Shown: positions 57,657-64,000 of the stretch, piece by piece
Position numbering within the stretch: the first letter of the stretch is position 1
How the letters are laid out: each line of letters begins with the position of its first letter
Assembly: GCF_900890425.1 (NCBI RefSeq)
Contig: NZ_CAAHFG010000004.1
Span: forward strand, 428,798 to 492,797
Direction: 5' to 3'
Length of the DNA: 64,000 nt
Source of the DNA: Pontiella desulfatans
GTDB lineage: Bacteria > Verrucomicrobiota > Kiritimatiellia > Kiritimatiellales > Pontiellaceae
Notes under the pieces: generated by a model
What the model saw: the letters and a program-made list of their open reading frames with translations, nothing else
Databases searched by the model: none
Told to the model about the DNA's origin: nothing
Program-made: the position numbers and the translations under genes

Positions 57657-60545
57657 ATGAATTTCCAAGAAGAACTCAACGAAGAGCAGCTCGCCGCCGT
57701 CACCGCTCCCGACGGGCCGGCACTCGTCGTCGCTGCCGCTGGCACGGGTAAAACGCGCACCCTGATTTATCGCCTGGCCTATCTGGTCAAAGAGAAAAAT
57801 GTTCAGCCGTGGGAAGTCCTTTTGCTGACCTTCACCAATAAGGCGGCGAAGGAGATGATCGAACGGGCCTCCTCGTTGATCGAGTCGGAATCCGACCGCG
57901 GATTCGACCGCGGCATGAGCGGCACGTTCCACTCCTTCGCGAACCGGCTACTTCGAAGGCATGCGGGGCTGGTTGGATTCGGCAACGATTTCTCCATTCT
58001 GGACTCCGACGATTCCAAGAAGCTCGTTCGTTCCTGCATGGACGACCTGAAGGTGGAGAAGAAAAACTTCCCGAAGCCCGAAGTGATCCTGAGTTTGCTG
58101 GGGGTGACGAGCGGGCGCATGGGCGACCTCGGCGCCGCCGTGACCGATCATTTTGAGCTGACCGACGTCAACGCGGAGCAGGTGCTCGCGGTGCTGGAGC
58201 GATACAACGCCCGCAAGAAAGAGCAGAATGCGATGGATTTCGACGATCTGCTCGCATTCGCCCTCAAGTTGTTGAATGAGCACGAAGATGTTCGGTTGCG
58301 CTATCAGACCCTTTTCCGCTATGTGCTGGTGGACGAATATCAGGACACCAATGCCATTCAGGAACAGCTGGTGCGGCAACTGGTCAGCGGCCATGGTAAC
58401 CTGATGGTGGTCGGCGACGATTTCCAGAGCATCTATTCCTGGCGCGGGGCGGACTACCGCAACTTTCTCGATTTCGAACAACGATATCCGGACGCCACGA
58501 CCTATAAATTGCAGATCAACTATCGCTCGACGCCCGAGATCCTCGAGGTCGCGAACTCGGTCATCGCGGGAAATCCGGAGCAGTTCCAGAAAGAGCTGCG
58601 TCCCGTGCGTGCGTCGCAGGCCCGACCGCACCTTTTCCGACCGCGCGATGGGTCGATCCAGGCGCGCTACGTGATTGAAAAGGCGCGCGAGCTACAGCGC
58701 AAGGGCATGAGGCTCGCTGATATCTGCGTGCTCTATCGTTCGCACTTTCATGCGATGGAACTACAGATGGAGCTCAGCCGCGCCTCGCTGCCCTACATGC
58801 TGACCTCCGGTGTGCGCTTCTTCGAACAGGCGCACATCAAGGACGTTTGCGCCGTACTGAAACTGCTCGCGAACCCGAGCGATGAAATGGCCTTCACGCG
58901 GCTGGTGGAAATGTTCCCGAAGGTGGGGCCGAAAACCGCGCTCAAAATCTTTCGCAAATTTGGCGGGCGCTGTAATTTCCAGCGCGCCGAAACCATCGAG
59001 GAAGTCACTGCGGCCCTGCCGAAGGCCGCGCTACCGGATTGGGAAAAAATCGCACCCATTTTCACGGCCTATCGGGAGGAAAATCTTCAGGGCGACCCCG
59101 GCGAGGTCATCTTCCGTTTCGTGAAGGAGTTCTATTCCGAGTTCATGGTCGAGAATTTCGATAACCACAAATACCGTCAGGAAGACATCGACGGCTTGAT
59201 CGAGTTTACCGCGAAGTTTGAAACGACCGAAGAGTTCCTCAGCGAGATCGCGTTGCAAAGCAATGTCGATGGCGAAGTCTCCTCGGAAGCGGAAGCACCG
59301 GAGGATGCGATTCGCCTGAGTACGGTGCACCAGGCCAAGGGTTTGGAGTGGAAAGCCGTCTTCATTCTCTTTGCGTGCGAGGATATGTTCCCGAGCAAAA
59401 AAGCCGCGGAGGAATCCGGCGACGCAGAGGAGCGCCGCCTCTTCTACGTCGCCGTGACCCGCACCGAGGACGAGCTGTTTATCTGCGCGCCGACGGTGCG
59501 CCGCCAGCGCGATGGCGGAATTATATTTCTCGATCCTTCGCGCTTCATCTCCGAGATCCCCCCGGAAATGTTGGACGAGGTTTCCGGGTTCAGCGCTTCC
59601 CAGACCTACTCAGCTCCGAGTGCTCCGCCGCGCCGCCCCAAGCCGCCCTCGCGGCCCATGCCGAAGCCCGCGCCGCGACCTCAAAGCACCACGCCAACGT
59701 GGGAACGCGAGCGCGAGCATAGCTGCCGGCTGCACATCGACGAATTCACGTTTTCCGACGGCGCGGCGGAAGTGGAGCTGGCTTTTGATCAGCACAATCT
59801 GCCGGGATTGACCACGTCCATCAAACAGACCATTCGCGTCGAGGATCCTCTTTTTGAGCCGATCTACAATTCGCTGAAAGATGCACTGCGCCAAGCGCCC
59901 GATGGGAGAACCATTTTGCTGTCGGTTTCGGTTTCATACACTGCGCTTTCCGTGACGGAATACGAAGTGACCGCCTGCGATTTGAAGGAATATTTGGAAA
60001 CCCGCCTGGAGCAGGCGGTGCCGGCCTATTTGAACCAGCGGCTGGGAGCGTTTGAGAAGAAGGGGCGCGATTTCGTGGACATGAAAACGTTGCTTGCGGA
60101 GTGCGATGGAATTGAATCGGAATCGGAACTTGTTGAGCGGTTGGGTGCAGACGCGCGCCATGCCGAACAGATTGCCCATCTCGCAAAGGAGCATCTCGCG
60201 ACGTTGGGGCCCATCAATGTCGGTACGGACGGGAATTCCGTATTGTGCCTTTTGGCGGGGGCGGAGGGTTGCTTTTTTGTTTGGGAAATCTTTGATGCCG
60301 ACCTTTCCACCTATTTATGGAAATCCACGGCATCGCTGATGGAACTATCCACCAAGCCTCATCGATATGCGGAGGAGATGGCGTTGGTGCTGAAGGAGAT
60401 TGAGTCGATCCCCAAGCTCGGTGGTCGGACAAAATATAAAGCGAGCAAACCCGGGAATTTTTCCCATTTTAAACACGATTATGATGCTGAAGGCTTCGAG
60501 GCGTGGCTTACCAAATTGAATCAGAAACTTGGACGGTTGCTGTAA
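57657..60545 (+). CDS. UvrD/Rep-type superfamily 1 helicase with an added C-terminal domain
   Basis: 962 aa from ATG 57657 (MNFQEELNEEQLAAVTAPDG; an ATG at 57645 is in frame). Helicase motifs: AAAGTGKTRTL at 27-37, TFTNKAAKEM, FHSFANRLLR, VLVDEYQDTN with DE at 226-227, VGDDFQSIYSWRGAD, QINYRSTPEILE, STVHQAKGLEWKAVF and RRLFYVAVTRTEDEL. At 614-639 the sequence matches the usual end of such proteins. Here it runs on through a Pro-rich linker (PPRRPKPPSRPMPKPAPRP) into about 270 residues of unknown fold. The original tail remains as an in-frame fragment after the stop (60573-60677). Confidence 0.92.
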   Translation: MNFQEELNEEQLAAVTAPDGPALVVAAAGTGKTRTLIYRLAYLVKEKNVQPWEVLLLTFTNKAAKEMIERASSLIESESDRGFDRGMSGTFHSFANRLLRRHAGLVGFGNDFSILDSDDSKKLVRSCMDDLKVEKKNFPKPEVILSLLGVTSGRMGDLGAAVTDHFELTDVNAEQVLAVLERYNARKKEQNAMDFDDLLAFALKLLNEHEDVRLRYQTLFRYVLVDEYQDTNAIQEQLVRQLVSGHGNLMVVGDDFQSIYSWRGADYRNFLDFEQRYPDATTYKLQINYRSTPEILEVANSVIAGNPEQFQKELRPVRASQARPHLFRPRDGSIQARYVIEKARELQRKGMRLADICVLYRSHFHAMELQMELSRASLPYMLTSGVRFFEQAHIKDVCAVLKLLANPSDEMAFTRLVEMFPKVGPKTALKIFRKFGGRCNFQRAETIEEVTAALPKAALPDWEKIAPIFTAYREENLQGDPGEVIFRFVKEFYSEFMVENFDNHKYRQEDIDGLIEFTAKFETTEEFLSEIALQSNVDGEVSSEAEAPEDAIRLSTVHQAKGLEWKAVFILFACEDMFPSKKAAEESGDAEERRLFYVAVTRTEDELFICAPTVRRQRDGGIIFLDPSRFISEIPPEMLDEVSGFSASQTYSAPSAPPRRPKPPSRPMPKPAPRPQSTTPTWEREREHSCRLHIDEFTFSDGAAEVELAFDQHNLPGLTTSIKQTIRVEDPLFEPIYNSLKDALRQAPDGRTILLSVSVSYTALSVTEYEVTACDLKEYLETRLEQAVPAYLNQRLGAFEKKGRDFVDMKTLLAECDGIESESELVERLGADARHAEQIAHLAKEHLATLGPINVGTDGNSVLCLLAGAEGCFFVWEIFDADLSTYLWKSTASLMELSTKPHRYAEEMALVLKEIESIPKLGGRTKYKASKPGNFSHFKHDYDAEGFEAWLTKLNQKLGRLL

Positions 60546-60572
60546 TGTTGTGGTTCGGCGAACCAGGCAAAG

Positions 60573-60677
60573 GTGCGCCGCCAGCGCGACGGCGGTATGA
60601 TCTTCCTCGATCCCTCGCGTTTTCTTGCGGAGATCCCGGAGGATCTGCTATCCAATGATGGAGGCGGTTTTTATTAG
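60573..60677 (+). pseudogene. Stranded C-terminal tail of a UvrD-type helicase
   Basis: Translated in the helicase frame, 28 bases after its stop: VRRQRDGGMIFLDPSRFLAE then IPEDLLSNDGGGFY and a stop. It duplicates helicase residues 614-639 (VRRQRDGGIIFLDPSRFISE then IPPEML) at both DNA and protein level, and ends as many UvrD proteins do. It is a remnant and not a gene. Confidence 0.8.
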
Positions 60678-60687
60678 CGGCGATGCC

Positions 60688-60745
60688 GCGTCGAATGTCC
60701 AAGGGCAGGGGACGTTCGACATACGACCTTCGGACTTTTGACTGG
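60688..60745. repeat. Word repeat, cgaatgtcc / cgttcgac family
   Basis: cgtcgaatgtccaagggcag and cgttcgacatacgaccttcg share words with the spacer before gspH (gaatgtcgaagg on the opposite strand). It lies just upstream of the gene at 60762. Confidence 0.45.
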
Positions 60746-60761
60746 CAAATAGGGGATTGGA

Positions 60762-61958
60762 ATGGGCTTTATATTTATTTTGGTGATTGTCGGCGTCGTT
60801 ATCTATTTTGGGATGGCGAACAACAAGAAGAACCAGGCGGCGTGGCAGGCGGCGGCGGATCGGTTGAACCTGGCCTACTATGGCGGCGGTTTCGGTTCGA
60901 TGGGCACGATTTCCGGGTCGGTCGATGGCCACCGCATCAACATTTCCACGTTCACCAAGGGCAGTGGCAACAGCAGCCAAGCCTATACGAAGTATACCGT
61001 TGAATACCGCCACCGCATCAAGACCGATGTAAAGATGACGCGGCAGGGGGCGCTGCATAAGCTGGGCAAGGTTTTCGGGCTGGAGGATATTACCGTGGGC
61101 GACGCGGCCTTCGATGAGCAGGTGCTGGTGCGCGGGGCCGATTCAGCGGCGGTGCGCAAGCTGCTGACCCCCGACCTACGCGACGCCATCCGGCTCATGG
61201 TCATCACCTTCCCGGACATCACCATCACGAACGAGCATGTCTGCGTGAACAAGAAGGGGAAGGATACCGAAATCTCCGCCATCGTCCGCACCGCGCGTCA
61301 CGTACTGCAATTCTCTGATCAAATGAATGCTTCTTTCCCGGCAGCCAAACCGCCCGGGAATGTGCGCGTGGTTGATCCAGTTCCGCCGCCTCCCCCAATT
61401 CCCGCGGCCGAAGAGCCGGAGCCCGGGCTGGTGGAGATTGAGCCCGTTGAGCTGCCGTTCGATCCCTACACGATACCGAACCCCGTTGTTCCCGACCCGC
61501 CGATGATTCCGGTAGCGGAAGAACCGGAGCCCGAGCTCCCCGCCGTCGAAGAAGAGCCCGTCGATCAGGAACCGGAGCCGGTTGCCGAACCGGTGGTTCT
61601 CAACCTGGAGCAAGCCGCAAAGGAACTGTTTGGCGGAGATTCGAAGAGCTCGTTGGAGGCATCGAAGGTTTTCGAGGGGCAATACAAGGGCCGTTCGGTT
61701 GAAGGATCCGGCGTGCTCAAGCGGATCGGCAGGATCAGCTACGATTCCATATTCGGCAACCACCCGGGCATCAAGGCCACGCTCGAAATTTGCGAGCTGT
61801 CCGGGCCCTATTCCCAATTCAAGGTCGAGGCCAATGTCCTGTTCCCGCTTGAAAAAGAAGAAGCGCTTCGAGCGATGGTGGGGGAACCGCTTTCGATCTC
61901 CGGCACGCTCATTGCGCAGGACGCCATCATGAAGCGGCTCTATATTGCCGCCGGTTAG
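60762..61958 (+). CDS. Membrane-anchored protein with a Pro/Glu-rich linker, unknown function
   Basis: 398 aa. The N-terminal helix is MGFIFILVIVGVVIYFGMAN, then an alpha/beta domain of about 170 residues (WQAAADRLNLAYYGGGFGSM, ISGSVDGHRINISTFTKGSG). A long acidic Pro-rich linker follows (VPPPPPIPAAEEPEPGLVEI and similar), then a second folded part with VFEGQYKGRSVEGSGVLKRI. The first part resembles cytoplasmic domains of membrane proteins that follow a single helix, but no named family is certain. It lies 84 bases after the helicase tail remnant. Confidence 0.65.
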   Translation: MGFIFILVIVGVVIYFGMANNKKNQAAWQAAADRLNLAYYGGGFGSMGTISGSVDGHRINISTFTKGSGNSSQAYTKYTVEYRHRIKTDVKMTRQGALHKLGKVFGLEDITVGDAAFDEQVLVRGADSAAVRKLLTPDLRDAIRLMVITFPDITITNEHVCVNKKGKDTEISAIVRTARHVLQFSDQMNASFPAAKPPGNVRVVDPVPPPPPIPAAEEPEPGLVEIEPVELPFDPYTIPNPVVPDPPMIPVAEEPEPELPAVEEEPVDQEPEPVAEPVVLNLEQAAKELFGGDSKSSLEASKVFEGQYKGRSVEGSGVLKRIGRISYDSIFGNHPGIKATLEICELSGPYSQFKVEANVLFPLEKEEALRAMVGEPLSISGTLIAQDAIMKRLYIAAG

Positions 61959-62893
61959 TTCGACACAGAAAAATCCACCATCACCGGGAAATGATCCGAT
62001 CCCACATCGCCCCCGACCATCCGGTTGTGGATGGTGATTTCCGGGGAGTGGAGCACATGGTCGAGCGGGATGCGCAGGAACCGGTTGTTCGCCGGCCACG
62101 TGGGTTGGAAGCCGAATCCCTTCATGCTGTTTTTCAATCCCATTTCCGTCACTCGCCTAAACCAATAGGAAAACGGTGTAACGTTCAGGTCGCCGAGCAG
62201 CAAAACCGGATGCTTCTGTTTTTGGGCCACGTAGGGAAGATCGGCAAGCTGGCTGTTCCGATGCGAGGAATAGGTTGCGCCAATCGGCGGCAGGGGATGG
62301 GTGCCGATAATGGACACCGTGCCCTGCGGAAAATGGCCCTCGGCGATGATCGTTGGAACGCCTGCGGTGCCGATTTCAACCACCGTTGCGTGCTCCAGCG
62401 GATATTTTGAAATCATCATGATCCCGAAACACCCCTCCTGCGGTTCGGCGATGCGGTATGCATAGTCGCTGTCCAGCACGGCGAGTTCCGCCGCCCACTT
62501 CGGGGTGACTTCCTCGAGCAGCAGTAGATCCGGGTTGGCCTCGCGGATGGCTCCGAGCACCTGTTCCGTGTTCCCGTTCCCGGCATTGAGGTTCATCAGC
62601 ATGGCGCGGATCGGTTTGCCCGTTCCCGGATCGGGCTTGCCGAAATAGAGCGGGAGCACGAAGGCATAGTTCAGCAGGGCCAGCAGGATGATGGCCACCG
62701 CCCGTTGATTCATCCGCTTCCAAAGCGCGATCCCGACCAGGGGCAGGCACAGCTGCATATACTGCACCCGGAAATGCGAGAATAGGTCGAAGAACCAAAC
62801 GAACCGGCCGAGCAAACCTAGCAGCGTTGCAATGCCGAGGCTAATCGCCAGGAAATCAAGGGCTCCAAATAAACCAATCCGTGTTTTTTTCAT
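61955..62893 (-). CDS. Membrane-anchored endonuclease/exonuclease/phosphatase-fold protein
   Basis: 312 aa from ATG 62893 (ATG 62908 possible). Two to three N-terminal helices (LGIATLLGLLGRFVWFFDLF, QLCLPLVGIALWKR, AIILLALLNYAFVLPLYFG) lead into an EEP domain: MNLNAGNGNTEQVL, LLLLEEVTPKW with the metal Glu, SIIGTHPLPP, VLLLGDLNVTPFSYWFRRV (the GDxN motif) and VGSDHFPVMVDF (the SDH motif). Topology is like other membrane EEP proteins of unknown substrate. The stop overlaps the end of the + strand gene by 4 bases (convergent). Confidence 0.85.
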   Translation of the reverse strand: MKKTRIGLFGALDFLAISLGIATLLGLLGRFVWFFDLFSHFRVQYMQLCLPLVGIALWKRMNQRAVAIILLALLNYAFVLPLYFGKPDPGTGKPIRAMLMNLNAGNGNTEQVLGAIREANPDLLLLEEVTPKWAAELAVLDSDYAYRIAEPQEGCFGIMMISKYPLEHATVVEIGTAGVPTIIAEGHFPQGTVSIIGTHPLPPIGATYSSHRNSQLADLPYVAQKQKHPVLLLGDLNVTPFSYWFRRVTEMGLKNSMKGFGFQPTWPANNRFLRIPLDHVLHSPEITIHNRMVGGDVGSDHFPVMVDFSVSN

Positions 62894-62910
62894 TGTGTAA
62901 CACCCCATCT

Positions 62911-62956
62911 AAACGCCGTTTCTAAATCGACGGCCGTCGATTTAGAAACGGCGTTT
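62911..62956. repeat. Perfect 46-bp palindrome between prmA and the EEP gene
   Basis: 23-bp arms with no loop; the left half is aaacgccgtttctaaatcga then cgg, with centre cggccg. It follows the prmA stop by 17 bases on the minus strand and precedes the EEP start. Same architecture as the two palindromes after bioB but a different sequence. Confidence 0.85.
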
Positions 62957-62973
62957 CATTTGTTGGGCAGACC

Positions 62974-63834
62974 CTATACATCGATCACGATCCCGCACCA
63001 TTGGCCATCGCCATCGCGCGACACTTCCTTGCATCCGAGCTGGATGAAGGTGTCGGCCACGGCGTCGGCTTCGATTTCCCGGATGCCGCTGAGCAATATC
63101 CGCTTTTTCGCCGCGCGCTTGATCAACGGCGCGGCTTCGAGCAGCACCGAGGTCAGGATGTTGGCGCAGACGAGGTCGGCGGGTTGGGTATGCCAGCCGG
63201 GTTCCAGCACGTCGGCCTGGAAAAAATGGATCTTGCCCCCGACCCCGTTGCGCGCGGCGTTTTCGTTGCACTGTTCAACGCAAACCGGATCGTAGTCGAA
63301 CGCAACGATGTCGGGGATGCCCAGCTTGCGGGCGGCGATCGAAAGAATCCCGCTGCCGGTTCCGGCATCGATCATGGTTTGGATGTCCAGCGTTCGAAAG
63401 GCATCCTCCAGCGCCTCCAGGCAAAACTTCGTTGTAAAGTGCCCTCCGGTGCCAAAGCTCAGGCCGGGATTAATGATGATGTTGGTTTTTCCGTCTACCG
63501 GCGCCTCTTCCCATTCAGGAACAATGCGCAGGTTCTGCCCGAGCTCCATTGTTTTAAAATGGTGGTGCCAAAAGGTCGTCCAGTCCTGCTCCAGATATTC
63601 TTTCGCCTCCGCCGTCTGGACCGGGAGCGTTTCCGGCAGGGCCTTCAGCGCAATCTCGGCTTCCAGCAGCGAATCAAAATAGATTTCGAGCAGCGATTCC
63701 TCGGCCAGCGGCCGGGTGACTTCGACCGGCTCCTTTACCAGCGCCCCGCGCACCCATTCGCAAACGGCATCGACCTGTTCGGTGGCAACCAGCAGGTTCA
63801 ATTGCCCGCCGCTGTGTTTGTTTTCTTCGCTCAT
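62974..63834 (-). CDS. prmA: Ribosomal protein L11 methyltransferase
   Basis: SAM-dependent methyltransferase that modifies ribosomal protein L11. 286 aa from ATG 63834 (aggatt upstream). The N-terminal domain has QLNLLVATEQVDAVCEWVRG. The catalytic part has NPGLSFGTGGHFTTKFCLEA (the conserved FGTGxHxTT), TMIDAGTGSGILSIAARKLG (motif I), VAFDYDPVCVEQCNENAARN, and DLVCANILTSVLLEAAP (the NIL motif). The ORF is open further upstream, but that part is repeat sequence. A partial gene ends 4 bases before the start. Confidence 0.93.
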   Translation of the reverse strand: MSEENKHSGGQLNLLVATEQVDAVCEWVRGALVKEPVEVTRPLAEESLLEIYFDSLLEAEIALKALPETLPVQTAEAKEYLEQDWTTFWHHHFKTMELGQNLRIVPEWEEAPVDGKTNIIINPGLSFGTGGHFTTKFCLEALEDAFRTLDIQTMIDAGTGSGILSIAARKLGIPDIVAFDYDPVCVEQCNENAARNGVGGKIHFFQADVLEPGWHTQPADLVCANILTSVLLEAAPLIKRAAKKRILLSGIREIEADAVADTFIQLGCKEVSRDGDGQWCGIVIDV

Positions 63835-63838
63835 AAAA

Positions 63839-64000
63839 CTAATCCTTTTGATGGCGCGCCTGGCGCGGCAGGCGGGCGGTATGTGTATCGCAGGCGTCTC
63901 GCCTGCTCTCCGCCTGGTCTTCTTTGGGTTCAAACGGTTTAAGGAAGCCCGGAACATCGGGACGGTTGCCGCGTTGATAGTCGAACCACAGCGCTTCCGC
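63839..64000 (-). CDS. Partial gene at the window edge, C-terminal end with a repeat-derived tail
   Basis: Open from the right edge; 53 visible residues before the TAG at 63839-63841. The first part, AEALWFDYQRGNRPDVPGFL then KPFEPKED, looks like normal coding sequence. The last 23 residues (ESRRDACDTHTARLPRQARH then QKD) are translated from a gcaggcgagacgcctgc inverted word repeat. The stop is 4 bases before prmA, so the two are probably in one operon. The product cannot be named from this fragment. Confidence 0.6.
   Translation of the reverse strand, partial: AEALWFDYQRGNRPDVPGFLKPFEPKEDQAESRRDACDTHTARLPRQARHQKD
63880..63915. repeat. Inverted repeat gcaggcg/cgcctgc
   Basis: gcaggcgtctcgcctgc (63891-63907) is a hairpin with 7-bp arms and a 3-base loop, within a longer word string (atgtgtatcgcaggcg, tctccgcctgg). 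It is translated as the tail of the partial minus-strand gene. Confidence 0.6.

Overview
The window is a high-GC bacterial chromosome segment that most resembles the PVC superphylum, probably Kiritimatiellota (Pontiella-like). This is inference, not a database match. It rests on a type II secretion operon, a PEP-CTERM protein with autotransporter-type beta repeats, a sulfatase beside a glycoside hydrolase, an ExbB/ExbD operon, and many short word-like intergenic repeats. No rRNA, tRNA or CRISPR array was found.

Layout. 1-9776 is a type II secretion operon on the + strand, in the order gspD (partial), E, F, G, H, I, J, K, a tiny ORF, L-, M- and C-like genes, mostly coupled by 1-4 base overlaps. 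leuS follows (9937-12459). 12460-14660 is an accessory island: three small minus-strand genes, one of them AT-rich, a truncated REP-associated transposase with its repeat cluster, a truncated four-helix/zinc-ribbon gene and a broken AraC gene. 14671-19533 holds short-chain reductases, ferritin-like, flavin-type and small membrane proteins. 19644-26273 holds the large PEP-CTERM repeat protein, a rubrerythrin-like protein, a CIA30-like secreted protein, a hydrolase/GDPD pair and a C_GCAxxG_C_C protein. 26683-28579 holds a GIY-YIG protein and a HigBA-like toxin-antitoxin pair. guaC, an EamA transporter and a glycosidase-sulfatase pair follow to 33970. 34000-35775 is repeat-rich and nearly gene-free apart from one AT-rich DUF3592-type gene. 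35776-42055 holds a RIO kinase, an alkyltransferase-like protein, a PrsW-like protease and two secreted proteins.

42175-51677 is the most interesting functional block: a TPR protein, a small secreted protein, ExbB, two ExbD, and a TonB-like N-terminus fused to a squalene-cyclase-like alpha/alpha domain. DUF2339-like and DUF3999-like envelope proteins follow. I read it as an envelope complex energised by the proton motive force, in which the usual TonB C-terminal domain is replaced. 51796-64000 holds bioB, ilvD, a beta-barrel protein, a YihY-type protein, a UvrD-like helicase with an added C-terminal domain, a membrane-anchored protein, a membrane EEP-family protein, prmA and a partial gene.

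Two themes run through the window. First, families of short inverted or tandem word repeats fill the intergenic spaces and in several places have become coding sequence. They form the cleavable leaders of the pseudopilins GspH, GspJ and GspK, the start of the barrel protein, and the C-termini of two other proteins. Second, there are three perfect loopless palindromes of 46-50 bp, two of them in the bioB-ilvD gap.
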